Shown: one piece after another, positions 1 through 8,893 of the stretch
Position numbering within the stretch: position 1 is the first letter of the stretch
How the letters are laid out: each line of letters starts with the position of its first letter
Assembly: GCA_965267605.1 (NCBI GenBank)
Contig: OZ254088.1
Coordinates: 3,286,001-3,350,000 of the forward strand
DNA: 64,000 nt
Direction of reading: 5' to 3'
Source: G965267605 sp965267605
GTDB lineage: Bacteria > Bacteroidota > Bacteroidia > Flavobacteriales_E > Vicingaceae
Position numbers and translations under genes: made by a program
The notes under the pieces: model-generated
What the model saw: only the letters and a program-made list of their open reading frames with translations
What the model was told of the DNA's origin: nothing
Database searches by the model: none

Positions 1-62
1 TGGAGATCAGTTCATTACCTACTCCAATAGCTATTGAACTGAAGTGCATAGCTACCATCTAA
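1..62 (+). CDS. 3' end of an upstream gene (partial)
   Basis: One plus-strand frame is open from the window edge to a TAA stop at 60-62, encoding about 19 residues ending PIAIELKCIATI. The stop abuts the ATG at 63 (TAAATG), an arrangement typical of translationally coupled genes. The tail is too short to name. The open frame could also be chance, because 60 bases without a stop is not rare. Confidence 0.35.
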   Translation, partial: EISSLPTPIAIELKCIATI

Positions 63-1736
63 ATGGAACTAACCTCGTTCGGACATATAGAATGGGCACC
101 TCTTGAAAAACCTTTTATGGTGGGTGATCGGAAGATCGCAGACTGGTCTGTTGAGGTGGTATTTTTCGAAGGTGACCGGGAAGTTTGGCGAGAAGAATAT
201 GCACTTGCTGAAGCGAAAGATCTTTACGAGCAGATCAGGAATGGGGAGCCTATTTTGTTGGACCACTGTTTTGTAAAGGACTTCTCCCTGACGGAATACC
301 GCAAGCAGCAGGGACTTGGAGAAAGAGCCATCGTGAACATGAAATCGTTCCAGGCAAAGCATTGTTTCTTTCTTGGAGATACCGCAACCGATTTCTCTTA
401 TGCGGGTGTAGAGGAACTAACGCTGGATTTTTCTGAGACCCTATTTTACAAAGGAGATGTGACCTTTTATGGGGCTGATTTCTCAGACGATGATTGCGTA
501 TTTGCACGCACCAAATTCAAGACCGCTATGGTCAATTTCCAGTTTGCGAATTTCGGTACGGGCATTGTTGATTTTTCGGGTGCAAGATTTGAATGCGATC
601 AGTTATCCTTTGTTAACACACAGTTTGGAGACGGTAAGGTCGTTTTCAAAGAGGCGAATTTCGGGAGTACCAACGTGAATTTCCTGTATGCCAAGTTCAA
701 GGAAGGAGACATAACATTCGATAAAGCAGTCTTCAGAGGGGATGTGGATTTCCGTAAGGTGGAGTTCGACAACGGGAAATTTGATTTTCGAAGAGTTGAC
801 TTTGGAGATGGCGAACTGACCTTTGAGGAAGCGGAATTCCAAAAGGGTAAGATCAGCTTTAAGTCATCCACATTTGGTACGGGAGAGATTTCCTTTAAGA
901 TGGTCGACTTTGGAAAAGGGAGCGTTTCATTCGAGACCATTGATTTCGGTCAGGGCCCACTTCATTTTACGCAGGTAAAAGCTGAAGGACTGAATTTCAA
1001 AGGCAGTTATTTCAACAACCACGTTGACCTGCGGGTGGCAGAATGCCAGAGAATCGACCTCAGCGATACAGTGGTTAGAGACATCATCGATCTGAACCCC
1101 TTTGGCAATGATGTGCAGATTGGCACACTGAATATCAACGGAATGCGCAATATGGGAAGGTTATTTGTAGACTGGTATGGTAACAATGTTGTGCGCCTTA
1201 TTGGAGACCAGCCGAAAACTACACTAAGAGAGAAAGCAAATCAATTTAACCTTCTCAAGAACGACTTCAATAACAACGGACAGTATGACTATGAGGACAA
1301 GGCATATGTGATGTTCAAACGGTATGAGTCTAAAGCCAGATTGCAGGAAATGAAGAAGGGTTCAGGCTTCGATAAGCTAAGAGCTTACCCATTGTATTTC
1401 TTCAAAGACCTGGTCTTCGACAAGATGGGGTTGTATGCCACCAATCCTTTAAGGGTATTCACCAGCATGCTGGTTGTATTCTCTATTTACAGTGTGCTAT
1501 ACATCATTATTCCCATGGTTAGCGATGCAACGATCTCGTGCCCTGAACCTGAAACCGGTGTTGCCTCAGAGATCGGCAATGCGTTTTATTACAGTGCAAT
1601 CACCTTCCTAACAGTAGGTTATGGAGATTGCTTGCCCACAGGCATCCTCAAATGGCTGGCTCCATTGGAAGGCTGGATGGGGGTCTTCCTGATGTCTTAT
1701 TTCACAGTCGCCTTTGTGCGAAAGATCCTTCGTTAG
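63..1736 (+). CDS. Beta-helical repeat protein with C-terminal two-TM K+ channel domain
   Basis: A 557-residue protein. Residues about 120-330 are a degenerate phenylalanine-rich repeat with a period of roughly 11 residues (pattern F-x3-4-xFG-x-G), resembling a divergent pentapeptide-repeat beta-helix. The C-terminus has a hydrophobic helix (about 464-486), a pore region containing the canonical K+ selectivity filter TVGYGD at 517-522, and a second helix (about 535-553). This is the Ion_trans_2 two-TM architecture. It is predicted to be an inner-membrane potassium channel gated or scaffolded by a cytoplasmic beta-helix; the ligand is unknown. No RCK/TrkA domain is visible. The stretch at about 400-450 includes D-x-N-N-N-G-x-Y-D-Y-E-D, which could bind a cation. 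ileS begins 57 bp downstream on the same strand. Confidence 0.8.
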   Translation: MELTSFGHIEWAPLEKPFMVGDRKIADWSVEVVFFEGDREVWREEYALAEAKDLYEQIRNGEPILLDHCFVKDFSLTEYRKQQGLGERAIVNMKSFQAKHCFFLGDTATDFSYAGVEELTLDFSETLFYKGDVTFYGADFSDDDCVFARTKFKTAMVNFQFANFGTGIVDFSGARFECDQLSFVNTQFGDGKVVFKEANFGSTNVNFLYAKFKEGDITFDKAVFRGDVDFRKVEFDNGKFDFRRVDFGDGELTFEEAEFQKGKISFKSSTFGTGEISFKMVDFGKGSVSFETIDFGQGPLHFTQVKAEGLNFKGSYFNNHVDLRVAECQRIDLSDTVVRDIIDLNPFGNDVQIGTLNINGMRNMGRLFVDWYGNNVVRLIGDQPKTTLREKANQFNLLKNDFNNNGQYDYEDKAYVMFKRYESKARLQEMKKGSGFDKLRAYPLYFFKDLVFDKMGLYATNPLRVFTSMLVVFSIYSVLYIIIPMVSDATISCPEPETGVASEIGNAFYYSAITFLTVGYGDCLPTGILKWLAPLEGWMGVFLMSYFTVAFVRKILR

Positions 1737-1793
1737 AAAGGCATTTTTACGTTACCTCTTTTTATGTAAATTCGCTCTCCTTTAAAGGAAAAC

Positions 1794-4700
1794 GTGGCGA
1801 ATAAGTATAACGAATACAAGCAGTTGAACCTTCCTCAGATCGCTGAGGAAGTAATGAAGTATTGGGAGGAAAACAACGTTTTCGAACGCAGTATTTCGGA
1901 ACGTGAAGGAGCGAAACCATTTATCTTCTTTGAAGGTCCTCCTTCAGCAAATGGTCTCCCGGGTATTCATCACGCCATGGCGCGTTCCATCAAAGACATA
2001 TTCTGTAGGTACAAGACGCAGAAAGGATTTCAGGTAAAAAGAAAAGCAGGTTGGGATACCCACGGACTACCGATTGAGTTAGGTGTAGAGAAGGAATTAG
2101 GCATCACCAAGGAAGACATCGGGTCTAAGATCTCTATTGAAGAATACAACCAGGAATGCCGGAAGTCCGTTATGCGCTACACCAAGGAATGGCGTGAGAT
2201 GACAGCCAAAATAGGCTACTGGGTGGATATGGACGATCCGTATGTTACCTATGAGAACAAATACATCGAGTCGGTTTGGTGGTTGCTACAGCAGATTTAT
2301 AACAAGGATTTACTCTACAAGGGTTATACCATACAGCCTTATTCTCCTGCTGCCGGAACAGGCTTGAGCTCACATGAGCTCAATCAGCCGGGCACTTACA
2401 AGGATGTGAAGGATACTACTGTTGTTGCCCAGTTCAAGATTATCGATCCGACTGAACTCGGTGTGGATGAAGCACATTTTCTGGCGTGGACTACCACACC
2501 ATGGACGCTTCCTTCCAACACTGCGTTAGCAGTTGGTCCGGGTATTGATTATGTATTGGTGAAGACCTACAACCAGTATACGGGGTTGCCGATCAATGTG
2601 CTCTTGGCAAGGGAGCTGCAATCTAAATATTTCAAAGGCGATCAATGCGTTGTAGCGGATCTCGAGGAGGATGGACCAACCAATGTTCGTTTTGACGAAG
2701 AAACATTCAGTGCTTATCAAAAGGGTGAGAGTAATATCCCTTGGTATGTTGTAAGCGAATTCAAAGGATCGGACCTCGTTGGATTAAGATATGAGCAACT
2801 TCTTCCGTATGCCCAACCGTATGAGAATGCAGACAATGCGTTCCAGGTTATTCCAGGAGATTTTGTGACCACGGAAGATGGTACCGGTATCGTACACATT
2901 GCGCCAACCTTTGGTGCTGATGATGCACAGGTAGCAAGAGAAGCGGGCGTGCCACCAATGTTGGTACTTGATAGTGATGACAATCCTGTGCCGTTGGTTG
3001 ATCTTCAAGGAAGATTTGTAGAGCAGATGGGCGAGCTAGGCGGCAAATTCGTCAAGAATGAATATTACGCTGAAGGTGCTCCTGAGAAATCTGTGGATGT
3101 TGAGATAGCCATCAAGCTCAAGGAAGAGAACAAAGCATTCAAAGTTGAGAAATACGAGCACTCCTATCCTCATTGCTGGAGAACAGATAAGCCAGTGCTT
3201 TACTATCCGTTAGACTCATGGTTCATCAAAGCTACGGCCGTAAAGGACAGAATGATCGAGTTGAACAATACGATCAACTGGAAACCGAAAGCAACTGGTG
3301 AAGGTCGGTTCGGAAATTGGCTGGAGAACCTGAACGATTGGAACCTTTCGCGTTCAAGATTCTGGGGAATTCCAATTCCTATTTGGAGAACGGAGGATGG
3401 GAAAGAAGCGAAGTGCATCGGCTCAGTTGAAGAATTGAAAGTTGAATGTGACAAAGCGGTGGCTGCAGGTGTTATGGACCAACATCCATTCCAGGACTTT
3501 ACCGCAGGTGATTTTTCAGAAGAGAATTACAACACATTTGATCTTCACAAGAATGTTGTAGATCAGGTAACACTTGTTTCTGATTCCGGACAACCAATGA
3601 AGCGGGAAGCAGACCTTATTGATGTTTGGTTTGATTCAGGTTCGATGCCATACGCGCAATGGCATTATCCATTCGAGAACAAAGAATTGATAGATAACAA
3701 TGAGGCTTTTCCAGCTGATTTTATTGCGGAAGGTGTAGATCAAACACGTGGATGGTTCTACACTTTGCACGCCATCGCAGCGATGTGCTTCGATTCAGTT
3801 GCATACAAGAATGTAGTATCCAATGGACTTGTACTGGATAAGAATGGTCAGAAAATGTCGAAGCGGCTAGGTAACGCGGTAGACCCGTTCGAAACGGTAG
3901 AGAAATACGGTCCTGATGCTACACGCTGGTACATGATTACCAATGCGCAACCGTGGGATAACCTGAAGTTTGATATTGACGGTATAGGAGAGGTGCAGAG
4001 AAAAGTGTTTGGAACGTTATACAATACGTACAATTTCTTTGCGCTGTATGCCAACATTGATGGATTCACCTACGGAACAGAAGGAGTTCCTGTTGAGAAA
4101 CGCACGGAGCTTGATCGATGGATCATGTCTAAGCTGAACTCTTTGGTAAAGGATGTTGATGCAGCGTATGAAGCTTACGAACCTACCAGAGCGGGAAGAC
4201 TTGTTCAGGATTTTGTAATGGATCATCTGAGCAATTGGTATGTAAGATTGAGCAGAAGGGTGTTCTGGAAAGGAGAGTACACCGAAGAAAAAATAGCAGC
4301 TTATCAAACACTGTACACATGTTTGGAAGTAGTAACCCAATTGATGGCGCCTATTGCCCCATTCTTTGCGGATAAGTTGTTTATGGACCTGAATAACGTT
4401 ACTGGTCGCCATGAGGCTGACTCGGTTCATTTATCAAGATTTCCGGTGGTGGCTGAAGACGTTATTGATCTGGAACTTGAACAACGAATGGAGATTGCCC
4501 AAAGGGTGTCTTCCATGGTACTTAGCTTAAGAAAGAAGGAGCAGATCAAGGTTCGCCAGCCGCTACAGAAGGTTATGGTACCTGTCCTTGATGAGGCTTT
4601 TGGTAAGCGTATCAAAGAAGTGGAGCAGCTTATCCTTTCAGAGGTAAATGTGAAGGAACTGGAATTGCTTTTGGAAACGGAAGGTGTTTTGGTAAAGAAG

Positions 4701-5222
4701 ATCAAGCCTAACTTCAAGACCATTGGGCCGAAGTATGGGCAGCAGATGAAAGCTATTGCAGCTATGGTGAACGACTGGGATGGAAGTCAGATATCTGAGG
4801 TTGAATCGAACAATGGTTGGTCTGGGGATGTTGACGGTGTAGCTGTGGAATTGGACCTAGGTGATTTCGAGATCCAAACAGAGGATATTCCGGGTTGGCT
4901 GGTACAATCTGAAGGTGGAATCACCGTTGCTTTAGATATCACCCTTTCCGATGAACTTAAGGCTGAGGGAATAGCTCGCGAGTTCGTAAACAGAATACAG
5001 AATTTCCGAAAGGATATGGGGTTGGAAGTAACCGATCGCATTTCCTTGAGTATAAAGGAAGAAGCCTCTATAAATGAGGCAATTAGGTCAAATTCGGCAT
5101 ATATCTGCACCGAAACACTTGCAGAGCAGTTGGATTTGGTTCCTGAAATGAAACAAAATGATATTTTCGAAGTACAAATAGATAATATTGTCACGTATAT
5201 TCAGATTGAGAAACTAAACTGA
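1794..5222 (+). CDS. ileS: Isoleucyl-tRNA synthetase, IleRS2-like
   Basis: A class I aminoacyl-tRNA synthetase that charges tRNA-Ile. It is 1142 residues long, longer than the roughly 940 of E. coli-type enzymes and consistent with the long eukaryote-like IleRS2 lineage. The nucleotide-binding signature after SANG is G57-I58-H59-H60 instead of H-x-G-H, so first and third positions are swapped. The second signature is KMSKR (687-691). The CP1 editing insert lies between them, with TTTPWTLPSN at about 230, and an anticodon-binding region follows. The start is GTG at 1794; no in-frame ATG lies close by. The gene ends 6 bp before the dksA-like gene, suggesting one transcript. The G-x-H-H arrangement is known from mupirocin hyper-resistant IleRS2. 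Confidence 0.97.
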   Translation: MANKYNEYKQLNLPQIAEEVMKYWEENNVFERSISEREGAKPFIFFEGPPSANGLPGIHHAMARSIKDIFCRYKTQKGFQVKRKAGWDTHGLPIELGVEKELGITKEDIGSKISIEEYNQECRKSVMRYTKEWREMTAKIGYWVDMDDPYVTYENKYIESVWWLLQQIYNKDLLYKGYTIQPYSPAAGTGLSSHELNQPGTYKDVKDTTVVAQFKIIDPTELGVDEAHFLAWTTTPWTLPSNTALAVGPGIDYVLVKTYNQYTGLPINVLLARELQSKYFKGDQCVVADLEEDGPTNVRFDEETFSAYQKGESNIPWYVVSEFKGSDLVGLRYEQLLPYAQPYENADNAFQVIPGDFVTTEDGTGIVHIAPTFGADDAQVAREAGVPPMLVLDSDDNPVPLVDLQGRFVEQMGELGGKFVKNEYYAEGAPEKSVDVEIAIKLKEENKAFKVEKYEHSYPHCWRTDKPVLYYPLDSWFIKATAVKDRMIELNNTINWKPKATGEGRFGNWLENLNDWNLSRSRFWGIPIPIWRTEDGKEAKCIGSVEELKVECDKAVAAGVMDQHPFQDFTAGDFSEENYNTFDLHKNVVDQVTLVSDSGQPMKREADLIDVWFDSGSMPYAQWHYPFENKELIDNNEAFPADFIAEGVDQTRGWFYTLHAIAAMCFDSVAYKNVVSNGLVLDKNGQKMSKRLGNAVDPFETVEKYGPDATRWYMITNAQPWDNLKFDIDGIGEVQRKVFGTLYNTYNFFALYANIDGFTYGTEGVPVEKRTELDRWIMSKLNSLVKDVDAAYEAYEPTRAGRLVQDFVMDHLSNWYVRLSRRVFWKGEYTEEKIAAYQTLYTCLEVVTQLMAPIAPFFADKLFMDLNNVTGRHEADSVHLSRFPVVAEDVIDLELEQRMEIAQRVSSMVLSLRKKEQIKVRQPLQKVMVPVLDEAFGKRIKEVEQLILSEVNVKELELLLETEGVLVKKIKPNFKTIGPKYGQQMKAIAAMVNDWDGSQISEVESNNGWSGDVDGVAVELDLGDFEIQTEDIPGWLVQSEGGITVALDITLSDELKAEGIAREFVNRIQNFRKDMGLEVTDRISLSIKEEASINEAIRSNSAYICTETLAEQLDLVPEMKQNDIFEVQIDNIVTYIQIEKLN

Positions 5223-5228
5223 GCGGAT

Positions 5229-5612
5229 ATGGCAGCAAAGAAGAACAGATATACAGATAAGGAGCTCAAGGAGTTCCAGACCCTGATTGAAGGCAAGCTG
5301 GTTGATGCAAAAAGTCACCTCGAAGCTTTACAGGGGAGCCTATCCAATAAGGATAACAACGGAACAGATGATACAGCTTCCACATTCAAGATGATGGAAG
5401 ATGGTTCAGATACACTATCTCGTGAAGAGCTTGCACAATTGGCAGCTAGACAAGAGAAATTCATTAAGCACCTGGAGAATGCACTCATCAGGATCCAGAA
5501 CAAAACTTATGGTGTTTGTCGGGTTACCGGCAAGTTGATTCCAAAGGAGCGCTTGAGAGCGGTTCCGCACGCAACGCTAAGTATTGAAGCGAAGGAATCT
5601 ATGAACCGATAA
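5229..5612 (+). CDS. DksA/TraR-family protein with degenerate zinc finger
   Basis: A 127-residue protein with an acidic helical N-terminal coiled-coil region and a C-terminal DksA/TraR finger region. Family members bind RNA polymerase through the secondary channel and modulate transcription with ppGpp. Only the first cysteine of the usual four-cysteine finger is present (YGVCRVTGKLIPKERL); the others are replaced by T, H and A. This degenerate form is, to my recollection, common in flavobacterial homologues. It sits between ileS (6 bp upstream) and lspA, in the ileS-dksA-lspA order often seen in this group. A strong hairpin follows the stop. Confidence 0.9.
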   Translation: MAAKKNRYTDKELKEFQTLIEGKLVDAKSHLEALQGSLSNKDNNGTDDTASTFKMMEDGSDTLSREELAQLAARQEKFIKHLENALIRIQNKTYGVCRVTGKLIPKERLRAVPHATLSIEAKESMNR

Positions 5613-5634
5613 GAATTATTCTTTGTAACATTGG

Positions 5635-5661
5635 CGAAGCAATCCAATTTGGATTGCTTCG
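5635..5661 (+). terminator. Perfect hairpin after the dksA-like gene
   Basis: A perfect inverted repeat with 12-bp arms CGAAGCAATCCA and TGGATTGCTTCG and a 3-nt loop (ATT), followed by TTGTTTACGG. It begins 22 bp after the dksA-like stop and ends one base before a possible TTG start of lspA. Stem strength fits a terminator or attenuator, but the following U-tract is broken, so partial read-through into lspA is plausible. Confidence 0.5.
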
Positions 5662-5673
5662 TTGTTTACGGGT

Positions 5674-6303
5674 ATGATCAATTTCCGAGATTTCTTTGGC
5701 AGACCACTGGTAATCACAGGGCTCGTTTTGCTCCTTGATCAATGGCTTAAGATATGGGTGAAGCTCAATATGGCGCTTCAAGAAGAGTATGCAGTGGCGG
5801 GAGAGTGGTTCTACATCCACTTCACCGAGAACCCGGGAATGGCATTCGGAATGGAGTTCGGAGGAGAATACGGCAAATTGGCCCTCAGTATCTTCCGACT
5901 CATAGCGGTTACGTTTATCGGGTGGTATCTGTTTAGGCTACCCAAGCATGCGCCTATGGTTACCAAAGTGAGCCTTAGCCTTGTCTTCGCGGGCGCGATG
6001 GGAAACATCATCGACAGCTGTTTCTATGGAATGATATTCTCAGAGAGTGGTTACGTTGGCCATGGTGGTCAGCTTGCTGAGATGTTTCCGACTGGGGGTG
6101 GCTACGCGGGATTTCTACATGGCCGTGTTGTAGACATGCTATACTTCCCTCTTTTCGATGGATATTTCCCTGACTGGTTCCCTATATGGGGCGGGGAGTA
6201 TTTCTCGTTCTTCAGGCCAGTTTTCAATATAGCAGACAGCGCCATCTCCGTGGGGATAGGTCTGATCATACTATTTCAGAAGACGGTCTTTAGAAAGCCC
6301 TGA
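5674..6303 (+). CDS. lspA: Lipoprotein signal peptidase (SPase II)
   Basis: An inner-membrane aspartyl protease that removes signal peptides from prolipoproteins at the lipobox cysteine. With the ATG start the protein has 209 residues. The family signatures are visible: G-N-I-I-D-S (catalytic Asp114) and F-N-I-A-D-S (second catalytic Asp188), plus several hydrophobic helices and the TENPGMAFGM segment. An in-frame TTG at 5662 would add four residues but begins directly at the base of the upstream hairpin, so ATG 5674 is preferred. It is longer than E. coli LspA because of an insertion around 120-160, as in other Bacteroidota. It converges directly on a lipoprotein gene with no spacer. Confidence 0.95.
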   Translation: MINFRDFFGRPLVITGLVLLLDQWLKIWVKLNMALQEEYAVAGEWFYIHFTENPGMAFGMEFGGEYGKLALSIFRLIAVTFIGWYLFRLPKHAPMVTKVSLSLVFAGAMGNIIDSCFYGMIFSESGYVGHGGQLAEMFPTGGGYAGFLHGRVVDMLYFPLFDGYFPDWFPIWGGEYFSFFRPVFNIADSAISVGIGLIILFQKTVFRKP

Positions 6304-6960
6304 TTACATCTTAGACATGTCAACGATCTCCATGTCCTTGGCAATCTCCTTCACGAATTCAGTATCATCCTGTTCTTGTGCCTCGATGTTCAGCAGGAAA
6401 CGGGATCCGATACCCAACGTAAGCGTTGCGTTCTTGGACTTCTTCTGGTAAACTTCCCATCCAGAGATATTGTCATTGAATTTGATGCCATTGGCTTTTT
6501 CTGTTGGAGTATCAACGCTCATGCCCATTGCCCACATGGCTGTAGCACCTTGATACAATGCGTAAGCCGCGGTGTAATCAACCAGTGTTACCTTGATGTC
6601 TTTCCCTGCATCATTCGTAAACTTCACCTCAGCTGTTGAGTAACTGGCTCCTGGAGCGTTGATCGTTCCTCCCGTTGGCTCACCTTTAGTGTATCCGCTG
6701 ATCGCATCCGGAAGCAACTTCATCAACTCTTCATAATGCATTGCCAGTGTATCACCATTGGCTTTACGTTCTTCCAGGGTGTTCTGGTGCTCTTCGATCT
6801 TGTCTTCGAGTTCCTTGGCCGTCTCTTCGATATTCATCAATGCCTCAAGAGCATTGCTTGGACCAGTTTCTTCAATAATCTCCTCGTCAGATGCACCACC
6901 ACAAGATGTAAGTAGCAAAGCGGTAGATAGAACTATCGCTGTAATGTTCAGTTTTTTCAT
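6304..6960 (-). CDS. Lipoprotein of unknown function
   Basis: A 218-residue protein with a lipoprotein signal peptide; the lipobox LLTSC places the lipidated Cys at position 20. The mature N-terminus is acidic (GGASDEEIIEE), reminiscent of the acidic lipoprotein export signals that direct Bacteroidota lipoproteins to the cell surface (inference). Residues about 40-75 are predicted coiled coil, followed by a compact alpha/beta domain. I do not recognise the family. The stop codon abuts the lspA stop. It lies 59 bp downstream of the beta-propeller lipoprotein gene and could be the last gene of that envelope operon. Confidence 0.8.
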   Translation of the reverse strand: MKKLNITAIVLSTALLLTSCGGASDEEIIEETGPSNALEALMNIEETAKELEDKIEEHQNTLEERKANGDTLAMHYEELMKLLPDAISGYTKGEPTGGTINAPGASYSTAEVKFTNDAGKDIKVTLVDYTAAYALYQGATAMWAMGMSVDTPTEKANGIKFNDNISGWEVYQKKSKNATLTLGIGSRFLLNIEAQEQDDTEFVKEIAKDMEIVDMSKM

Positions 6961-7019
6961 GGTTTCAAGGTTTGTGCTGTGAAGGTCAGTCTTTTCTTTT
7001 AACCGAGCAAGCGGTTAAA

Positions 7020-8123
7020 TCACTTCCATGCCAGGACGTAACCTTCCGAAGAAGCGTTACGCGCAGTGGCTATATGAATGTCGTTGAGGTATATCGTAAT
7101 ATCATTGACGGTCTCACTCACGCCATTTCCAATCGCCTTCCACGAGGAATTATCCCACAGCGCAATGTTGGGTGATGGAACCCCGCCAGCGGTTTGAAAA
7201 CTACCACCAACATATACTCCTGTGGCATCAGCATACAGTGCGTTGGCTTTTACTGTACCGGTACTTGCCAGTCCGGTTCCTACAGGCTCCCAGCTATTGG
7301 TATTAGGAACATACTTAATGATGTGATTCGCGTTGCTAACTCCAAATGCTTGTGTGAAATCTCCGGCAACGTATAGGTGGCCTTCAAACTCCACCATTGC
7401 GTATGCGATGTTGTTCAGATCCTGGGGCGATACGATTGGCACCCAATTGCTTCCGTTGAATTCTGCAATGTAGCCCAATGGTTGAGAGCCGCTGGTTGTA
7501 AACTGACCACAGGCGATTAAACGACCATTGAACCGGATAATGTCATAAACCGTTCCGTTCAGTCCTGAACCCGGAGTGCTGGCACTTGAAAAGGGTGTTG
7601 ACGATGCGGCAATACCGGGGTAGGTTCCGATGTTGCCCCCTATGGTAATGTCACTTCCAGATACCCCTTCACCAACCGCATAACAAGTTCCACCAGGATC
7701 GAAACCACCGGTCCATGAACTGCCATTCCAGTAACCAAATCTTCTGGGTCCGAAAGTGGATTGGAATGCGCCTGCTGCGTAAAGGTTCCCATCATCGTCC
7801 AAATGAAAATCCTCGAAACCTCCAAACACGAAGCTGTTACCGGTGTGCGTACTTATGGTAGCGCCATTGAACGAAGCGGATGAGTAAGTAGTTGAACTGC
7901 CCCATTGTGTGAAATCTCCTCCGATGAAAAGCTCACCATTGTAGACCTCCAAACAGTTTACATCGAAGTTAAATGCTCTTCCTCCCACGGTGTCCCAATA
8001 CGTGCCAGCGGTTGCAGATACTTCCGGTTTAGTTTGACCGATGAACGGAGGCAAGGGCTTCTTCTTGCAACCAACGAATGCCAGAGAAGCGGCAAGTGCA
8101 AGTATGTACGTTAGCTTATTCAT
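7020..8123 (-). CDS. Beta-propeller (delta-60 repeat-like) lipoprotein
   Basis: A 367-residue protein with a lipobox (AFVGC, Cys19) followed by KKK. The mature part consists of repeated units of the form Y-x-G-G-x-F-x-x-x-G near x-W-x-x-h-G-x-G-h, about 45-50 residues each (for example LFIGGDFTQWG, LYVAGDFTQAFG, VYVGGSFQTAGG). This is the delta-60/Kelch-like propeller type seen in secreted Bacteroidota proteins. No catalytic residues are evident; a binding or scaffold role is likely. Its ATG overlaps the stop of the upstream barrel gene by 4 bp (ATGA), which implies translational coupling within the M48 protease operon. Confidence 0.8.
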   Translation of the reverse strand: MNKLTYILALAASLAFVGCKKKPLPPFIGQTKPEVSATAGTYWDTVGGRAFNFDVNCLEVYNGELFIGGDFTQWGSSTTYSSASFNGATISTHTGNSFVFGGFEDFHLDDDGNLYAAGAFQSTFGPRRFGYWNGSSWTGGFDPGGTCYAVGEGVSGSDITIGGNIGTYPGIAASSTPFSSASTPGSGLNGTVYDIIRFNGRLIACGQFTTSGSQPLGYIAEFNGSNWVPIVSPQDLNNIAYAMVEFEGHLYVAGDFTQAFGVSNANHIIKYVPNTNSWEPVGTGLASTGTVKANALYADATGVYVGGSFQTAGGVPSPNIALWDNSSWKAIGNGVSETVNDITIYLNDIHIATARNASSEGYVLAWK

Positions 8124-8893
8124 GGCAAGTATCCTATTGAAACAGTGATCTGGAACAAATGGTCATTGGCCATCTTGCGATAAACCGTTCGTGCAAAATC
8201 ATCGTGGCCGTTTTTTTGATTTGTAGTGGGCTCTGCAACGGTTGCGAAAGCATGAAAGTTAAGCCCAAATTGCATATTGTAATCGATGGTAAGCTTGTCG
8301 AACAGGATGTTCTGTCTTCCCCAACCTGCATATACTGTATAAGTTAGATACTTGGCGAGCTTCGTTCTTTCAGGATCCTGGAAGAAGGTTCCATTGTCAT
8401 GTACGGAGAGTTGGTGGAGCGCGCCACCCCATTGGCCGTATGAACCATATGGGGCAATACTGCCCTTGGTTTTATAATTGTATCTCCTCCAATGCAGATG
8501 ATACGAATGGCCGAAAAGCACCATTACCTGATCATTTTGCACTACCACATTCTGTGTTCCCTGGTTGTTGACAATCGTATTGTTGAAGTAAATAGGAGCC
8601 ACGATGTAATCATTGGTGAGGTCGTACTGCGCACGTAAGGAATACCGAAGTCCAACCACATACTCCACGGATGCTCCGAACCGCGTGTTGAGATCAAGCA
8701 ACGGATTGCCAATATAGGTCTTGCCGTCCTGTTCAAACCTTGACTCATAAAATGCACCCACGATCGGGGAAGTTACAACTGTACCACCAACGATCAGCTT
8801 CTTACCCAGGTAACCAGGAACGGGCTGAGCCTGGGAAACTACTACGAGACCCAGTAACAACAACGGTAGTATGAAGCCCCTAATTCGTTTCAT
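8120..8893 (-). CDS. Outer-membrane beta-barrel protein, unknown family
   Basis: A 257-residue protein with a signal peptide ending SQA-QPVPG. The mature sequence alternates polar and aromatic residues in strand-length segments with Gly- and Asn-rich turns, and it ends IGYLP preceded by alternating hydrophobic residues. This fits a small outer-membrane barrel of about 10-12 strands. I cannot assign a named family. It overlaps the upstream lipoprotein gene by 14 bp and the downstream propeller gene by 4 bp, so the three are co-translated, and the products may form one outer-membrane assembly. Confidence 0.7.
   Translation of the reverse strand: MKRIRGFILPLLLLGLVVVSQAQPVPGYLGKKLIVGGTVVTSPIVGAFYESRFEQDGKTYIGNPLLDLNTRFGASVEYVVGLRYSLRAQYDLTNDYIVAPIYFNNTIVNNQGTQNVVVQNDQVMVLFGHSYHLHWRRYNYKTKGSIAPYGSYGQWGGALHQLSVHDNGTFFQDPERTKLAKYLTYTVYAGWGRQNILFDKLTIDYNMQFGLNFHAFATVAEPTTNQKNGHDDFARTVYRKMANDHLFQITVSIGYLP

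Noticed and set aside
599..940. 113-codon minus-strand frame rich in Ser/Lys/Pro inside the channel gene
   Set aside because: It is the antisense of the F-rich repeat; its regular pattern mirrors the sense repeat rather than being an independent protein.
2526..4723. Several minus-strand open frames of 60-140 codons inside ileS
   Set aside because: They lie entirely within a gene with clear motifs, have no recognisable domains, and reflect codon use of the sense gene.
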